A DNA stretch of 64,000 bases from Azomonas macrocytogenes (GCF_014191985.1 NZ_JACHXI010000016.1:38747-102746); one strand, 5' to 3'; counted from the first letter of the stretch, positions 19,850 to 31,376 are shown. Numbers and translations: made by a program. Notes: generated by a model from the sequence alone, not told the origin.

Positions 19850-21476
19850 GTACTTGTCCCTCTTCTGGTTGTTCGGCAGTTACCGGGGCCATGAAGGCCG
19901 ATTCGAGCAACTGACGCGTATAGGGGTGCTGTGGTGCGGCAAAGATGGCATCTGCCGCGCCTTGTTCCACCACTTGTCCGTGCTTTACCACCATCAGTTG
20001 GTGGCTGAGCGCCTTTACCACTGCCAGGTCATGGCTGATAAACAGATAGGTCAGGTTGTACTTGGCCTGCAAGGTTCGTAGCAATTCCACTACCTGACGT
20101 TGCACCGTACGGTCGAGCGCCGAGGTAGGTTCGTCGAGCAGGATCATGGCCGGCTTGAGAACAAGTGCTCGGGCTATGGCGATGCGTTGGCGCTGTCCAC
20201 CTGAAAATTCGTGAGGGTAACGGTGCCGAGTCTCCGGATCGAGCCCTACTTCTTGCAGCGCATCAATAATTGCCTGTTCCTGCTCCACTGCGTTACCCAT
20301 GCCATGAATACGCAAACCTTCACCGATAATTTGAGCTACCGACATGCGTGGGCTGAGGCTACCGTAAGGATCCTGGAATACGACCTGCATTTCGCGTCGA
20401 AGTGGCCTGACTTGCCTCTGTGAGAGTTGATCCAGCGCCTCCCCATGAAAACGGATCTGGCCTTGACTGGAAATCAGCCGCAAGATCGCCAACCCGAGCG
20501 TCGATTTGCCCGAACCACTCTCACCGACAATGCCCAGTGTCTGGCCTTTCGGCAAGCTGAAACCGACACCGTCGACTGCCTTGACATGATCGACCGTACG
20601 TTTGAACAACCCTTTTTTAATGGGGAACCACACGCGTAGGTCATTCACTTCGAGCAGAGGGCTGGCTGGTCCGACCTCTACCGGGCCCCCACTGGGTTCG
20701 GCCGCTAGCAGTTCGCGTGTATAGGGATGCTGCGGAGATGAAAACAACTGGTCGCAGCTGTTTTGTTCGACGATTCGGCCATGCTGCATCACGCAAACCC
20801 GGTGCGCGACACGTCGAACCAGGTTCAGATCGTGGCTGATCAACAGTAAAGCCATACCCAGACGCTGCTGCAGATCCTTGAGTAGATCGAGAATCTTCAG
20901 TTGCACCGTGACGTCCAGTGCTGTGGTCGGTTCGTCGGCAATCAGCAACTGTGGTTCGTTGGCCAGGGCCATGGCAATCATGATTCGCTGGCGCTGGCCT
21001 CCTGACAGTTCATGGGGGTAGGCACGGATGCGCTGGCGTGGCTCCTTGATCCCAACTAATTCGAGTAACTCTAGCGTGCGGGCAGTGGCTGCCTTGCCAC
21101 GCAGTTTCTTGTGCTGCTGGAGAGCCTCGTTGATCTGTTGACCGACAGTATGTAATGGGTTGAGCGAGGTCATCGGCTCCTGGAAGACCATGGCGATGCG
21201 GTTACCGCGCAATGTGCGTAGATGTTTTTCGCTGGCTTTAAGCAAATCTTCGCCATTATGGAAGATTTGTCCGCTAGGGTGGCGAGCTAGCGGATAGGGT
21301 AAAAGGCGCAGAATCGAGTGTGCTGTGACTGATTTGCCCGAGCCGCTTTCGCCGACGATGGCCAGGGTTTCGCCTTTACGAATCTCGAAATTGACACCTT
21401 CAACTACTCGCTGAGCCTGGCCGCCGTTGACGAACTCGACAGAAAGATCACGTATTTCGATCAGATTTTCGGTCAT
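19836..21476 (-). CDS. yejF: Peptide ABC transporter, duplicated ATPase subunit (YejF)
   Basis: 546 residues made of two complete ABC ATPase halves. The first has Walker A GESGSGKS and signature [15 protein letters not shown]. The second has [15 protein letters not shown] and [15 protein letters not shown], with Walker [12 protein letters not shown]. It energises the YejAB(E)F importer, known in enterobacteria for uptake of peptides including microcin C. It overlaps yejE by four bases (ATGA) and fabI by 14. Confidence 0.93.
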   Translation of the reverse strand: MTENLIEIRDLSVEFVNGGQAQRVVEGVNFEIRKGETLAIVGESGSGKSVTAHSILRLLPYPLARHPSGQIFHNGEDLLKASEKHLRTLRGNRIAMVFQEPMTSLNPLHTVGQQINEALQQHKKLRGKAATARTLELLELVGIKEPRQRIRAYPHELSGGQRQRIMIAMALANEPQLLIADEPTTALDVTVQLKILDLLKDLQQRLGMALLLISHDLNLVRRVAHRVCVMQHGRIVEQNSCDQLFSSPQHPYTRELLAAEPSGGPVEVGPASPLLEVNDLRVWFPIKKGLFKRTVDHVKAVDGVGFSLPKGQTLGIVGESGSGKSTLGLAILRLISSQGQIRFHGEALDQLSQRQVRPLRREMQVVFQDPYGSLSPRMSVAQIIGEGLRIHGMGNAVEQEQAIIDALQEVGLDPETRHRYPHEFSGGQRQRIAIARALVLKPAMILLDEPTSALDRTVQRQVVELLRTLQAKYNLTYLFISHDLAVVKALSHQLMVVKHGQVVEQGAADAIFAAPQHPYTRQLLESAFMAPVTAEQPEEGQVHGFS

Positions 21477-22498
21477 GTTCCTTTCCTCGGATCGAAGGCA
21501 TCGCGGGCGGCTTCGCCGATGAATACCAATAGCGTCAACATCAGCGCCAGGACGGCAAAAGCGGTGATTCCCAGCCAGGGTGCCTGCAGGTTGGCCTTGC
21601 CCTGGGCGACCAGCTCGCCCAGCGAAGGCTCACCGGGTGGCAGGCCGAAACCGAGGAAATCGAGCGCCGTTAAAGTGCCGATGGCACCGGTGAGAATGAA
21701 CGGCAGGAAGGTAAGGGTGGAGACCATGGCATTAGGCAGAATATGACGGAACATGATGGCGCTATTGCGCATGCCCAGGGCTCGGGCAGCACGGACATAT
21801 TCCAGATTGCGTCCGCGCAGGAATTCGGCACGCACCACGTCCACTAGAGCCATCCAGGAAAACAGCAGCATGATTCCGAGCAACCACCAAAAATTAGGTT
21901 GGACGAAACTGGCCAGAATGATCAATAGGTAAAGTACCGGCAAGCCGGACCAGATTTCCAGCAAGCGTTGTCCGACCAGATCGACCCAGCCGCCGTAATA
22001 GCCCTGAAGTGCACCGGCAATCACGCCGATAATGCCGCTGAGTAAGGTCAGCGTCAGGGCGAATAGTATCGAAATCCGGAATCCGTAGATAACCCTGGCC
22101 AGTACATCGCGCCCCTGGTCGTCGGTACCCAGCCAGTTGACCAGCGAAGGGGGGGCCGGGGCAGGGATCTGCAACTCGTAATTGATGCTGGCATAGTCGA
22201 AGGGAAGTGGTGGCCAGATCATCCAACCGTCTTTTTTCGCTATCAGATCCTGGATATAGGGGCTTTTGTAGTTTGCCTGCAGGGGAAATTCGCCACCAAA
22301 GGCAGTTTCCGCGTAACGCTTGAATACCGGGAAATACCATTCGCCATCGTAGCGCACGACGATCGGCTTATCGTTGGCGATCAGTTCGGCGCCAAGGCTG
22401 AGGGTAAAAAGTACCAGAAAGATCCAGAGCGACCACCAGCCTCGCTTGTTGGCCTTGAACAGTGCCAGTCGGCGCTGGTTGATAGGAGACAATGACAT
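21473..22498 (-). CDS. yejE: Peptide ABC transporter permease (YejE)
   Basis: 341 residues from the ATG at 22498, which follows a GGAGGG ribosome site and overlaps the end of yejB closely. Six membrane helices are predicted. The N-terminal region carries a large periplasmic insert (about 50-130, with VVRYDGEWYFPVFKRYAETAFGGEFPLQ) typical of YejE. The permease motif that contacts the ATPase reads EYVRAARALGMRNSAIMFRHILPNA. It pairs with YejB to form the channel. Confidence 0.92.
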   Translation of the reverse strand: MSLSPINQRRLALFKANKRGWWSLWIFLVLFTLSLGAELIANDKPIVVRYDGEWYFPVFKRYAETAFGGEFPLQANYKSPYIQDLIAKKDGWMIWPPLPFDYASINYELQIPAPAPPSLVNWLGTDDQGRDVLARVIYGFRISILFALTLTLLSGIIGVIAGALQGYYGGWVDLVGQRLLEIWSGLPVLYLLIILASFVQPNFWWLLGIMLLFSWMALVDVVRAEFLRGRNLEYVRAARALGMRNSAIMFRHILPNAMVSTLTFLPFILTGAIGTLTALDFLGFGLPPGEPSLGELVAQGKANLQAPWLGITAFAVLALMLTLLVFIGEAARDAFDPRKGT

Positions 22499-22499
22499 C

Positions 22500-23576
22500 T
22501 CAACCCTCCCTGCTTGCAAAGTCGATGCGTGGATCGACCAGGGTGTAGGTAAGATCTCCGATCAGTTTTACCAGCAATCCAAGCAAGGTAAAGAGGAACA
22601 GCGTTCCGAACACGACAGGGTAATCTCGATTGACGGCAGACTCGAAGCTGAGCAGGCCAAGTCCATCGAGAGAGAAGATCACTTCGATCAGTAGCGATCC
22701 GGTGAAGAACATCCCGATGAAGGCAGAAGGAAAACCGGCAATGATGATCAGCATGGCATTGCGAAAGACATGACCATACAGCACACGATAATTGCTCAAC
22801 CCCTTGGCGCGAGCAGTTATCACGTATTGTTTGTTGATTTCGTCGAGAAAACTGTTCTTGGTCAACAGCGTCAGGGTAGCGAAGTTGCCGATTACCAATG
22901 CAGTAATAGGCAACGCCAGATGCCAGAAATAATCGATGATTTTGCCGCCCAGGGTGAGTTCCTCGAAGTTGCTGGAGGTCAGGCCGCGTAGCGGGAACCA
23001 GTTCCAGTAGCTACCCCCTGCGAATAGCACGATCAGCAGGATGGCGAAAAGAAAGGCTGGAATGGCATAGCCGATCACGATCACCGAACTGGTCCAGACA
23101 TCGAAGGCGCTGCCGTGGCGAGTAGCCTTGGCTATCCCCAGCGGGATGGAAACCATATACATGATCAAGGTGCTCCATAACCCGAGGGATATGGAAACCG
23201 GCATTTTCTCCAGGATTAAATCGGTTACCTTTGCGTCACGGAAAAAGCTGATGCCGAAATCCAGCTGCGAGTAATTGACCAGCATGGTCCAGAAGCGCTC
23301 GTGAGGTGGCTTGTCGAAACCGTATTGGCGCTCTATTTCCGCTATGAGCTCCGGATCCAGGCCCTGAGCTCCACGGTATCTGTTGGTTGCCGTGGCGACT
23401 TCCGAACCGCCGCCGGCGAAACGGCTGGTGGCACCGCCTTCGATGCCTTCAAGCTTGGCGATGGCTTGTTCGACCGGGCCGCCAGGAGCAGCCTGGATAA
23501 TGACGAAATTGATCAGCAGGATACCGAACAGGGTCGGAACGATCAGCAGCAGGCGCCGCAGAATATACGCCAGCAT
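22500..23576 (-). CDS. yejB: Peptide ABC transporter permease (YejB)
   Basis: 358 residues of the DppB/OppB class: an N-terminal helix [29 protein letters not shown], then a periplasmic region, then five helices. The ATPase-coupling loop reads [26 protein letters not shown]. It partners YejE. Its start codon abuts the end of the first yejA gene, so all five yej genes form one leftward operon. Confidence 0.92.
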   Translation of the reverse strand: MLAYILRRLLLIVPTLFGILLINFVIIQAAPGGPVEQAIAKLEGIEGGATSRFAGGGSEVATATNRYRGAQGLDPELIAEIERQYGFDKPPHERFWTMLVNYSQLDFGISFFRDAKVTDLILEKMPVSISLGLWSTLIMYMVSIPLGIAKATRHGSAFDVWTSSVIVIGYAIPAFLFAILLIVLFAGGSYWNWFPLRGLTSSNFEELTLGGKIIDYFWHLALPITALVIGNFATLTLLTKNSFLDEINKQYVITARAKGLSNYRVLYGHVFRNAMLIIIAGFPSAFIGMFFTGSLLIEVIFSLDGLGLLSFESAVNRDYPVVFGTLFLFTLLGLLVKLIGDLTYTLVDPRIDFASREG

Positions 23577-25438
23577 TATTCTTCCTTGTCTTGGATTTCG
23601 GGCTTGGGTTTTGCCTCTGAGCTATCAGGCAGCGGCTTTGACACTGCAGGTTTCTGCCACCAACTCATCAGGCCGACATCGCTATCTGGTGTCACTGTGG
23701 GATGTTCGAGTTGATTCCAGTAAGCAGTTCGCCAAGTCTTGATATGCCAGTTGGGGATCACGTAATAGCCCCAGAGCAGCACTCGATCAAGGGCACGAGT
23801 ACGAGTAACCAGCTCTTTGCGAGTATCAGCGCCGATCAGTTTTTCAACCAGGGTATCGATGGCCGGATCCTTCAATCCAATGAAATTACGGCTGCCGGGA
23901 TTGTCGGCATTGGCTGAATTCCAGTACTCACGCTGTTCGTTACCTGGTGAACTGGACTGGGGAAAGCCGGTGACGATCATGTCGTAATCACGCGAGCGTA
24001 GACGGTTGATGTATTGCGATACATCTACTCGGCGTATATCTAACTGGATACCGAGGTCGGCCAGGTTTCGCTTGTAGGGTAGCAGCACCCGTTCGAAGTC
24101 GGCCTGCACCAGCAGAAATTCCAGCTTGAAAGGATTGCCCTGGGCATCGACCATGCGGTCGTTTTCTATTTTCCAGCCGGCTTGCGTCAAAAGTTGATAA
24201 GCCTGGCGCTGGCGATCACGGATGATACCGCTGCTATCGCTCACCGGTGGTTCAAAGGGCTTTTGGAAAACTTCATCAGGGATCTTGCCACGTAAGGGTT
24301 CGAGAATTTTCAGCTCTTCCGGGCTTGGCATGTCCGTGGCAGCCAGTTCGGAATTATCGAAATAGCTGCGGGTACGAGTGTAGGCTCCATTGAACAGACG
24401 CTGGTTGGTCCATTCGAAATCGAACAGCACCGACAGCGCTTCGCGTACACGGCGATCTTGCAGGGCTGGTCGGCGAATATTGAAGACAAATCCCTGCATG
24501 CCGGCAGGGTTACGGTTCGGGATTTCTTCCTTGATGATCCTGCCATCGCGCACCGCGGTGATATCGTAGGCTGTCGCCCAGTTCTTGGCGCTGACTTCGA
24601 GCCAGTAGTCGAACTGCCCGGCCTTGAAGGCTTGCAAGGCGACGTTGGTGTCGCGGTAATAATCGAAAATGACCCGATCGAAGTTATTGAAGCCGCGATT
24701 GACGGCCAGCTCCTTGCCCCAGTAATCGTTGACACGTGTGTAATAGATGGAGCGACCCGGCTCGATCCGTTCGACGCGATAAGGGCCGCTGCCCAAGGGT
24801 GGTTCCAGATTGCTGGCGCTGAAGTCACGCTCTGCCCACCAGTGCTTTGGCAGGACTGGCAACTGGCCAAGGATCAAGGGCAATTCGCGGTTGCCTCGGT
24901 GTTTGAAGTCGAAGCGAACCCGCTGTTTGGATTCGACCACTACTTTATCGACATCGGCATAGTAGGCCCGATATTGAGGGGTTCCCTTGGTAATCAAGGT
25001 TTCGAAAGTGAAAGCAACGTCTTCGGCAGTGATTTGTTTGCCGTCATGGAAGCGTGCTTCGGGGCGCAGATAGAAACGTACCCAGCTATTGTCGGGTGCT
25101 TTTTCGAGCTTTTCCGCTACTAGTCCATAGGCGGTAAATGCTTCATCCAAGCTATTTACCGTCAAGGTATCGTAAGTCAGGCCGATACCTTCGGCTGAGT
25201 TGCCTTTGTTGATGAAAGGGTTGAGTGTATCGAAACTGTCGTTGCCAGCCTGGCGCAACGTACCACCTTTGGGCGCATCGGGATTGGCATAGTCGAAATG
25301 CTGGAAATCTGCCGGATATTTAGGCGCCTCGTCATAGAGAGTCAAAGCGTGTTGCGGAGCGGCCTGGGCAGTACTTGCCAAGCAAGCGAATGCCAGGCTC
25401 GCATGCAGAAAAACGTGCCGCAGAGAAATATTCATCAT
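23576..25438 (-). CDS. yejA: Periplasmic peptide-binding protein (YejA, copy 1)
   Basis: 620 residues with a Sec signal peptide (about 1-27, ending [13 protein letters not shown]). The rest is an SBP family 5 protein: [24 protein letters not shown] near the N-terminus and [22 protein letters not shown] further on. It should capture oligopeptides in the periplasm. The C-terminus is an unusual polar tail rich in Pro, Glu, Lys and Ser. A second, related binding-protein gene overlaps just upstream, a common arrangement in Pseudomonas. Confidence 0.92.
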   Translation of the reverse strand: MMNISLRHVFLHASLAFACLASTAQAAPQHALTLYDEAPKYPADFQHFDYANPDAPKGGTLRQAGNDSFDTLNPFINKGNSAEGIGLTYDTLTVNSLDEAFTAYGLVAEKLEKAPDNSWVRFYLRPEARFHDGKQITAEDVAFTFETLITKGTPQYRAYYADVDKVVVESKQRVRFDFKHRGNRELPLILGQLPVLPKHWWAERDFSASNLEPPLGSGPYRVERIEPGRSIYYTRVNDYWGKELAVNRGFNNFDRVIFDYYRDTNVALQAFKAGQFDYWLEVSAKNWATAYDITAVRDGRIIKEEIPNRNPAGMQGFVFNIRRPALQDRRVREALSVLFDFEWTNQRLFNGAYTRTRSYFDNSELAATDMPSPEELKILEPLRGKIPDEVFQKPFEPPVSDSSGIIRDRQRQAYQLLTQAGWKIENDRMVDAQGNPFKLEFLLVQADFERVLLPYKRNLADLGIQLDIRRVDVSQYINRLRSRDYDMIVTGFPQSSSPGNEQREYWNSANADNPGSRNFIGLKDPAIDTLVEKLIGADTRKELVTRTRALDRVLLWGYYVIPNWHIKTWRTAYWNQLEHPTVTPDSDVGLMSWWQKPAVSKPLPDSSEAKPKPEIQDKEE

Positions 25439-27261
25439 TCAGCCTTCTTCGGGTTTTTCAGCCACCAAGCCCGCAACCCTAACGCATAAGGGGGAGGGGT
25501 TACATGGGCAAAACGGTTGCGATAGGCCAGGCGGTGATAACCGATGAACCAGTTGGGAATGGTGTAGTGATTCCATAGCAGGACACGATCCACGGCCCGC
25601 GCAGCCGCAATCTGGTCATCTCGAGTGCGCGCTGCCATTAACCGGTCGAGCAAGGCATCGACAACGGGATTGGCAATGCCAGCATAATTCCTGCCGCCTT
25701 TGATTCCGACTTGAGATGAATGGAAGTACATCCACTGCTCCAGCCCCGGGCTCAAACTTTGTCCCAAGGTATTGATGATCATGTCGAAGTCGTAATGGTC
25801 CAGGCGCTGTTTGTATTGTGCCTGGTCCACTGTGTGCAGACTGACTCGAATGCCGATTCGGGCGAGGTTTTCGACATAGGCTTGAAGAATGCGCTCAAGA
25901 CGTGAGTTGACTAGCAGGATTTCAAAATGCAATAGGTGACCTGCCGCATCGCTCATTCCACTTTCGTTCAAGTGCCAGCCTGCTTGCTCAAACAAGGCAA
26001 GCACTTGACGCAGGGTTGCTCGGGGAATTCCCTGCCCATCCGTGCGCGGCAGATGAAACTCTTCGGAGAATACTTGTGCTGGCAACTGCTCGCGCAAAGG
26101 GGAAAGCAGTAGCCATTCCTTGCCCACGGGTTTTCCTGTCGCGGCAAATTCGCTGTTCGGGTAGTGGCTTTCGCTGCGTTTGTAGGCACCATGGAACAGC
26201 GCTCGATTGGTCCACTCGAAATCGAACATCATGCCCAGCGCCCGACGTACCCGGATATCGTTGAAAATATGGCGGCGCGTATTCATGAACAGCGCCTGGA
26301 TTGGCGAGGGAATCTGGTGGGGAATTTCCGCGCGTATCACATCGCCACGCTGGATTGCCGGAAATTGGTAGCCGTTGGCCCAGTTCTTCGCCTGATGCTC
26401 AATGAAAAAATCGAATTCACCAACCTTAAAGGCTTCGAAAGCCGCTGTCGCATCCCGGTAGAATTCTACCTCGACGCGGTCGAAGTTGTACTTGCCGCGA
26501 TTGACCGGCAGCCCTGCGCCCCACCAGTCCTTGACCCGTTCGAAGACGATGCGGCGTCCCGGTTGGACTTCGGTGATTCGATAAGGGCCACTGCCCAGTG
26601 GTGGCTCGAAGGATGTGGCCTGGAAGTCCCGGTTATCCCAGTAGTGTTGCGGCAGAACCGGCATTTCGCCCAGGCGCATGAGCAGGAGTGGGTCGCCAGG
26701 CCGGTCGAAGACAAAACGCACACGTCGATGATTCAGGATATCGATACGTTTGACGCCCTTGAAGCCGGTGCGGTATTGCGGATGACCCTGTTCGACCAAT
26801 AGCCGAAAGGAGTTGGCTACATCCTCGGCAGTAATCGGCTTGCCATCGTGGAAGCGGGCTTCTTCACGCAGGTTGAAGACGACCCAACTGAGGTTATCGC
26901 TATATTCGACGGATTTCGCGATAAGTCCGTAGCTCGACGATGGCTCATCGCCGGATGGATCGTAAATCCCTGAACCCACCATCAAAGGCTCGTTCAGTTC
27001 ATTGACTCCGTATTCCAGGAAATCACCGGTTCCACTGGGGCTGGTGCCTTTGAACGTGTAGGGATTGAGTGTATCGAACGTTCCCCACGCCATCAGGTGG
27101 ACACTGCCGCCTTTGGGCGCGCTCGGGTTCACCCAGGCGAAGTGCGTGAAATTCGCCGGATATTTGAGTAGCCCGAACTGGGCGAATCCATGACTTTCGA
27201 TTGGTGTGGCGAGGAGTGGAGTGCTTAGACCAAGGCTGATCAGCAATAAGGTGAGGCGCAT
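25435..27261 (-). CDS. Periplasmic peptide-binding protein (YejA-like, copy 2)
   Basis: 608 residues from the ATG at 27261, chosen because MRLTLLLISLGLSTPLLATPIESHGFAQ gives a proper signal peptide; the longer frame adds 20 residues before it. It is an SBP family 5 protein and clearly a paralogue of the next gene (FDTLNPYTFKGTSPSG; EDVANSFRLLVEQGHPQYRTGF; VLLWNHYTIPNWFIGYHRLAYRN). The two binding proteins probably widen the peptide range of a single YejBEF channel. It is first in the operon; 200 bases of untranslated DNA separate it from mltD. Confidence 0.9.
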   Translation of the reverse strand: MRLTLLLISLGLSTPLLATPIESHGFAQFGLLKYPANFTHFAWVNPSAPKGGSVHLMAWGTFDTLNPYTFKGTSPSGTGDFLEYGVNELNEPLMVGSGIYDPSGDEPSSSYGLIAKSVEYSDNLSWVVFNLREEARFHDGKPITAEDVANSFRLLVEQGHPQYRTGFKGVKRIDILNHRRVRFVFDRPGDPLLLMRLGEMPVLPQHYWDNRDFQATSFEPPLGSGPYRITEVQPGRRIVFERVKDWWGAGLPVNRGKYNFDRVEVEFYRDATAAFEAFKVGEFDFFIEHQAKNWANGYQFPAIQRGDVIRAEIPHQIPSPIQALFMNTRRHIFNDIRVRRALGMMFDFEWTNRALFHGAYKRSESHYPNSEFAATGKPVGKEWLLLSPLREQLPAQVFSEEFHLPRTDGQGIPRATLRQVLALFEQAGWHLNESGMSDAAGHLLHFEILLVNSRLERILQAYVENLARIGIRVSLHTVDQAQYKQRLDHYDFDMIINTLGQSLSPGLEQWMYFHSSQVGIKGGRNYAGIANPVVDALLDRLMAARTRDDQIAAARAVDRVLLWNHYTIPNWFIGYHRLAYRNRFAHVTPPPYALGLRAWWLKNPKKAE

Positions 27262-27401
27262 CGGCTGGCGGTCCAATCCCTGGCGGCTGGTCGATTTGGG
27301 GCCGCTACAGTAGCAGCTCATAGAGGATGGAAAAAGCTCTGGATTCCTATCTGTGATGGATGTTAGCTGCCAGCAATACAGCGATGATATCTGGAAAAGC
27401 T

Positions 27402-27416
27402 TATAACATCATAAAT
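27402..27416 (+). repeat. 15-base motif TATAACATCATAAAT, copy 1
   Basis: Found exactly three times in this window, each time between genes (here, 44595-44609 and 60351-60365). This copy lies between the yej operon start and the mltD stop. Not a palindrome; role unknown. Confidence 0.6.
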
Positions 27417-27461
27417 TATTGGCAACAGTGCTTTGCTCCATCTTTTTTCAACGGCCTGCTG

Positions 27462-29072
27462 CTATAGAGGATAAAGCGTAAGCATCTGCCCAGGCTTCAG
27501 CTCCACACTATGCGGATTCCAGCGTTTCAGCGCTTGTAGTTGTACGTTGAAGCGTTTGGCAATTTCATGCAGGGAATCGCCTTTTTTCACCTTGTAGTAG
27601 GTGATTGATACTCGGCCTGCATTGGCGATGCGCCCGCCTGCTTTGGTATTGTTGGCCACTACTGTTTTGGGAGCAGGAGCTTGCAGTAAAAGAAGCTGGC
27701 CAGTATTTACGCTACTGCCCGAAAGCATGTTCCAGCGTTGCAGGTTGCGCACCGATATTTTCTGCTTTTCGGCAATTCCCCAGAGATTTTCACCGGCTTT
27801 GACGCGATAGGTACGTGGCGCGGAGTTTGTCGGTGAGCTTCTTTTAGCTATTGTTCGAGTGGCCTGCCGGGTTGGTTCAGCTTCTTCCGATCTTGCTACA
27901 GGAATACTCAGAACCTGACCAATATTCACCTGATTGGAACGTAGTTGATTAATATCCTTTAGCTTTTTAATAGATGCCTGATAGCGTTCGGCAATGTTGT
28001 TCAGGGTATCACCAGGGCGAACCCGATGCCGTTGCCAGCCGGCGGGCTCCTGGTTTTTCAGGTTCGCCAGATTCGCTACCAGTAGCTGTGCCTTTTCAGT
28101 AGGGACCAGCAGATTGATAGGGCTGTTCGGCGTAATGCGCCGGGTGAAAGCGGGATTCAGCCGGTATAGCTCTTCTTCGTCCAGGTTGGCTATCTGTGCC
28201 ACGCGAGCAAGCTCGACACGCTGATTCAGGGCAACCGATTCAAAATAAGGCTCGTTGGCCACCGGGCTCAGGCTGATACCGTAAGCGTCGGGAGAAAGCA
28301 CCAGTCGCGAAACGGCCAACAGTTTGGGTACGTAGTCGCGGGTTTCCTGGGGAAGCGGGAGATTCCAATAATCGGTTGGCAGACCCAGCTTTTCGTTGCG
28401 TTCGATGGCACGGCCGACCGTACCTTCTCCAGCGTTGTAGGCAGCCAAGGCCAGCAGCCAGTCACCGTCGAACAGGTCATGCAGATAGCTCAGGTAGCGC
28501 AAGGCTGCATTGGTCGAGGCAGTGACATCGCGGCGACCATCGTACAGGCTGGTTTGTTGCAGATTGTAATAAAGGCCGGTAGAGGGGATGAACTGCCATA
28601 GCCCTACAGCATTCGCCGAGGAGTAGGCGAAAGGGTTGTACGAGCTTTCGATGATCGGTAGAAGTGCCAGTTCGAGCGGCATGTCGCGTTCTTCAAGGCG
28701 CTCGACAATGTAATGAATATAGGGAGCGCTGCGTTCACTGGATATTTCTATCGAGGAAGCCCGGCTGGCGAACAACAAGCGTTGCTGTTCCACGCGGGGA
28801 TTGCTGTCGACCAGGTCCTGTAATTGGAATCCGGCGCGCATGCGTTCCCAGATGTCCTGATAGACCACTGGAGCCGTTTCCTTGGGCGGTGTCCAGTTGC
28901 TTTGTCGATAGTGGTGCTTGTGGTGCACGATTTTTGTGCGTTCGTATCCCCTGTCCTGAGTCGAGTCGTGGCTCTGGCATCCGGCCAGAGCGATGCACAG
29001 CGCGAGAGCCAGTACCGGTCCTACGGCTGCCTGGGCGGCAGGAGCACGGTATTTGTGAGGGGCGGGCGGCAT
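27462..29072 (-). CDS. mltD: Membrane-bound lytic murein transglycosylase D
   Basis: 536 residues. It is a lipoprotein: the signal ends at LAGC, with the lipidated Cys at about 32. The SLT catalytic domain (about 110-240) contains ESSYNPFAYSSANAVGLWQFIPSTG, whose first Glu is the catalytic acid, and AYNAGEGTVGRAI. Three LysM repeats that bind peptidoglycan follow at about 345-390 (RVRPGDTLNNIAERY), 420-465 (YRVKAGENLWGIAEK) and 490-535 (YKVKKGDSLHEIAKRF). It cleaves glycan strands at the outer membrane. It is transcribed away from gloB's neighbours with a short gap. Confidence 0.96.
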   Translation of the reverse strand: MPPAPHKYRAPAAQAAVGPVLALALCIALAGCQSHDSTQDRGYERTKIVHHKHHYRQSNWTPPKETAPVVYQDIWERMRAGFQLQDLVDSNPRVEQQRLLFASRASSIEISSERSAPYIHYIVERLEERDMPLELALLPIIESSYNPFAYSSANAVGLWQFIPSTGLYYNLQQTSLYDGRRDVTASTNAALRYLSYLHDLFDGDWLLALAAYNAGEGTVGRAIERNEKLGLPTDYWNLPLPQETRDYVPKLLAVSRLVLSPDAYGISLSPVANEPYFESVALNQRVELARVAQIANLDEEELYRLNPAFTRRITPNSPINLLVPTEKAQLLVANLANLKNQEPAGWQRHRVRPGDTLNNIAERYQASIKKLKDINQLRSNQVNIGQVLSIPVARSEEAEPTRQATRTIAKRSSPTNSAPRTYRVKAGENLWGIAEKQKISVRNLQRWNMLSGSSVNTGQLLLLQAPAPKTVVANNTKAGGRIANAGRVSITYYKVKKGDSLHEIAKRFNVQLQALKRWNPHSVELKPGQMLTLYPL

Positions 29073-29167
29073 TGGCAGTTATTCCCCATTCGCAAAATGG
29101 GGGGATTCTAGGAATGCGATTCCTCAAGGGTCAAGGTCGAGAACGATTTTCATGTCGCCCATATCGT

Positions 29168-29947
29168 TCAGAATTTATCTTTCCAGGCACGAATTGCAGC
29201 AAATATTTCTTCTGTAGAAGCCTTTGCAGAAACTCCCAGGTGGATGGCAGCAGCTCTTACTGCAGGTTCTTCACAGCGTAGAAAAGGATTGGTTGCCAGT
29301 TCCTCTGCCAAGCTTGAAGGCAAGGTAATACGGGACTTTGCGCGTAGTTGGGTGACGTCTTCGAAGCGCTTGGCGAGCTCCTTGTTCTGTGGTTCGACTG
29401 CCCGAGCGAAGCGCAAGTTGGACAAGGTGTATTCGTGTGCGCAGTAAATCATGGTAGATAGCGGTAATGCTGCTAATTGTCGCAGTGATTCGAGCATCTG
29501 GGCTGGGGTGCCTTCGAAGATCCTGCCGCACCCTCCGGCGAACAGGGTGTCGCCGCTGAACAAAAATGGTGCATCGGGGCTATCGTGGAAGTAAGCGATA
29601 TGACCCAGTGTATGCCCCGGGACTGCGAAGACCTTTAACGGCTGGCCGAGTACTTCGATGAGATCGCCAGCGGTCAGTGCCAGATCGCGGGCAGGAATCG
29701 GTTCGCTGGCCGGGCCGGCTACGCGAGCGCTGGTTTCCTGCTTGAGGCGTGTCACGCCGCCAGTGTGGTCCTGATGGTGATGGGTAACGAGGATATCGGT
29801 CAGTTGCCAGTCCGGGTGCGCGTTGAGCCAGCTAAGGACCGGCTCGGCATCGCCTGGGTCGACAGCGGCGCAGCGTTGCGAGAGGTTATCTTGCAGCAGC
29901 CAGATGTAATTGTCCGAAAAAGCGGGAATCGCTTCGATCTTCAACAT
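29168..29947 (-). CDS. gloB: Hydroxyacylglutathione hydrolase (glyoxalase II)
   Basis: 259 residues from the ATG at 29947; eight earlier codons in the frame are not conserved. It is a metallo-beta-lactamase-fold enzyme with the binuclear metal motif [10 protein letters not shown], further ligands in [11 protein letters not shown] and [13 protein letters not shown], and [13 protein letters not shown] in the C-terminal part. It hydrolyses S-lactoylglutathione to lactate in methylglyoxal detoxification. It is divergent from the methyltransferase gene. Confidence 0.96.
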   Translation of the reverse strand: MLKIEAIPAFSDNYIWLLQDNLSQRCAAVDPGDAEPVLSWLNAHPDWQLTDILVTHHHQDHTGGVTRLKQETSARVAGPASEPIPARDLALTAGDLIEVLGQPLKVFAVPGHTLGHIAYFHDSPDAPFLFSGDTLFAGGCGRIFEGTPAQMLESLRQLAALPLSTMIYCAHEYTLSNLRFARAVEPQNKELAKRFEDVTQLRAKSRITLPSSLAEELATNPFLRCEEPAVRAAAIHLGVSAKASTEEIFAAIRAWKDKF

Positions 29948-30050
29948 TTTGCAAATCGCCAAGTTCAGCATAAAGGTTCATGCTAACAGTGCTGTGATCT
30001 TCCAATCGAGGTTGGTGGTTGCAGGGTAATCCGACAATGGAGGAGGAATC

Positions 30051-30812
30051 ATGATTCCAGAACCATTTACCCGGGCGGACGAACGCTGGCTAGACCTTGT
30101 TCAAGAGGCCAATGCCTGGTTCGAAGGACCGTTGGGCCAGCAATTGCTGGCGCAGGAACGTGAAATTCTGGCCAGGGAGCTCAAATGCTGTTTTGGCAGT
30201 TACCTGGTGCATTACGCCCCGTTTATCGATAGTCCTCTCGAACTCGAACAGATAGGCCGTTGTGTGCGTATCGGCCCACCTTTGTCCGGTGTGGAAATCC
30301 AATGCCACGAACAGGCCTGGCCTCTGGGGGAAAATGTAGCCGATGCGGTGATTCTGCAGCATGCCTTGGATTTCAGTCGATCACCGCATGCCCTGCTGAG
30401 AGAAGCGGCGCGTAGTGTCCGTCCTGGTGGGCATATTTTCATCATCGGCATCAATCCCTGGAGCTTGTGGCGCTTGCGCAGCACTTTTTCATTCGGAGCT
30501 TTTCATCAAGCGACCTGCATCAAGCCTTCCCGGGTTGGCGAATGGTTGAATGTACTGGGGTTCGCGTTGGAGAAGCGTCGCTATGGGTGCTATTGTCCGC
30601 CGCTTTCCTCTCTTTCGTGGCGGGCGCACCTGGCTTGGCTGGAATCCTTGGGGCAACGCATACAGATGCCGACCGGAGGGTTTTATGTGCTGACGGTCCG
30701 CAAAATGATGGTGGGGTTGCGCCCGTTGCGCAGGGATCGTCGTGAGCACATGGGGCAACTGATTCCTTTACCGGTAGCCAAGGTCAGTCGACGCGATGCC
30801 AAACAACGCTGA
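30051..30812 (+). CDS. SAM-dependent methyltransferase, class I
   Basis: 253 residues. The SAM-binding region is degenerate but recognisable: a short strand before LPLGENVADAVILQHALDFSRSPHALLREAARSVRPGGHIFIIGINPWSLWRLR, which carries motifs II and III of class I methyltransferases. The gene sits between gloB and rnhA, the usual Pseudomonas position of a methyltransferase of unknown substrate. A GGAGGAATC ribosome site precedes the ATG. The substrate is not known. Confidence 0.85.
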   Translation: MIPEPFTRADERWLDLVQEANAWFEGPLGQQLLAQEREILARELKCCFGSYLVHYAPFIDSPLELEQIGRCVRIGPPLSGVEIQCHEQAWPLGENVADAVILQHALDFSRSPHALLREAARSVRPGGHIFIIGINPWSLWRLRSTFSFGAFHQATCIKPSRVGEWLNVLGFALEKRRYGCYCPPLSSLSWRAHLAWLESLGQRIQMPTGGFYVLTVRKMMVGLRPLRRDRREHMGQLIPLPVAKVSRRDAKQR

Positions 30813-30907
30813 GGGCTGCTGCACGGAGTGGGCGACTTTCTCGCCTGATCCCCGGTAATCGGGACACCAGCCCGGACAGAACAAACAAGGGAAATGAATA
30901 ATCATCG

Positions 30908-31363
30908 ATGAGCGACTCACTGGTCGAAATCTACACGGATGGCGCTTGTAAAGGTAATCCAGGCCCTGGTGGCTGGGGTGCCCTGCTGGTCTACAACGGC
31001 GTGGAGCGGGAACTTTGGGGGGGGGAAGCCGAAACGACCAACAACCGTATGGAACTGACCGCAGCCATCCGGGCGTTGGCTACGTTGAATCGTCCCTGCC
31101 AGGTGCGCCTGATCACCGATTCCCAATACGTGATGCAGGGAATCAACGACTGGATGCCGAACTGGAAGAAGCGTGGCTGGCTGACTGCCAACAAACAACC
31201 GGTCAAGAATGCCGAGCTCTGGCAACAACTCGACGAACAGGTGAATCGTCACCAGGTGAACTGGGAGTGGGTGCGTGGCCATAACGGCCATGCCGGTAAC
31301 GAACGAGCTGATGCCCTAGCCAACCGTGGTGTCGTTCAAGCCAGGCGTCAACCGATAAGCTGA
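30908..31363 (+). CDS. rnhA: Ribonuclease HI
   Basis: 151 residues. The four acidic catalytic residues are visible: Asp in [19 protein letters not shown], Glu in [13 protein letters not shown], Asp in [12 protein letters not shown] and Asp in [12 protein letters not shown]. It removes RNA from RNA-DNA hybrids. It is followed after 13 bases by dnaQ, the same order as in many gammaproteobacteria. Confidence 0.98.
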   Translation: MSDSLVEIYTDGACKGNPGPGGWGALLVYNGVERELWGGEAETTNNRMELTAAIRALATLNRPCQVRLITDSQYVMQGINDWMPNWKKRGWLTANKQPVKNAELWQQLDEQVNRHQVNWEWVRGHNGHAGNERADALANRGVVQARRQPIS

Positions 31364-31376
31364 AGGAGCTGCAAGC

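Noticed and set aside
28735..29281. Long open frames antisense to mltD and in other GC-rich genes (also at 32158-33465, 35357-36493, 43575-44483, 56287-57270)
   Set aside because: They mirror well-conserved coding genes on the other strand, lack ribosome sites and have no recognisable protein sequence.
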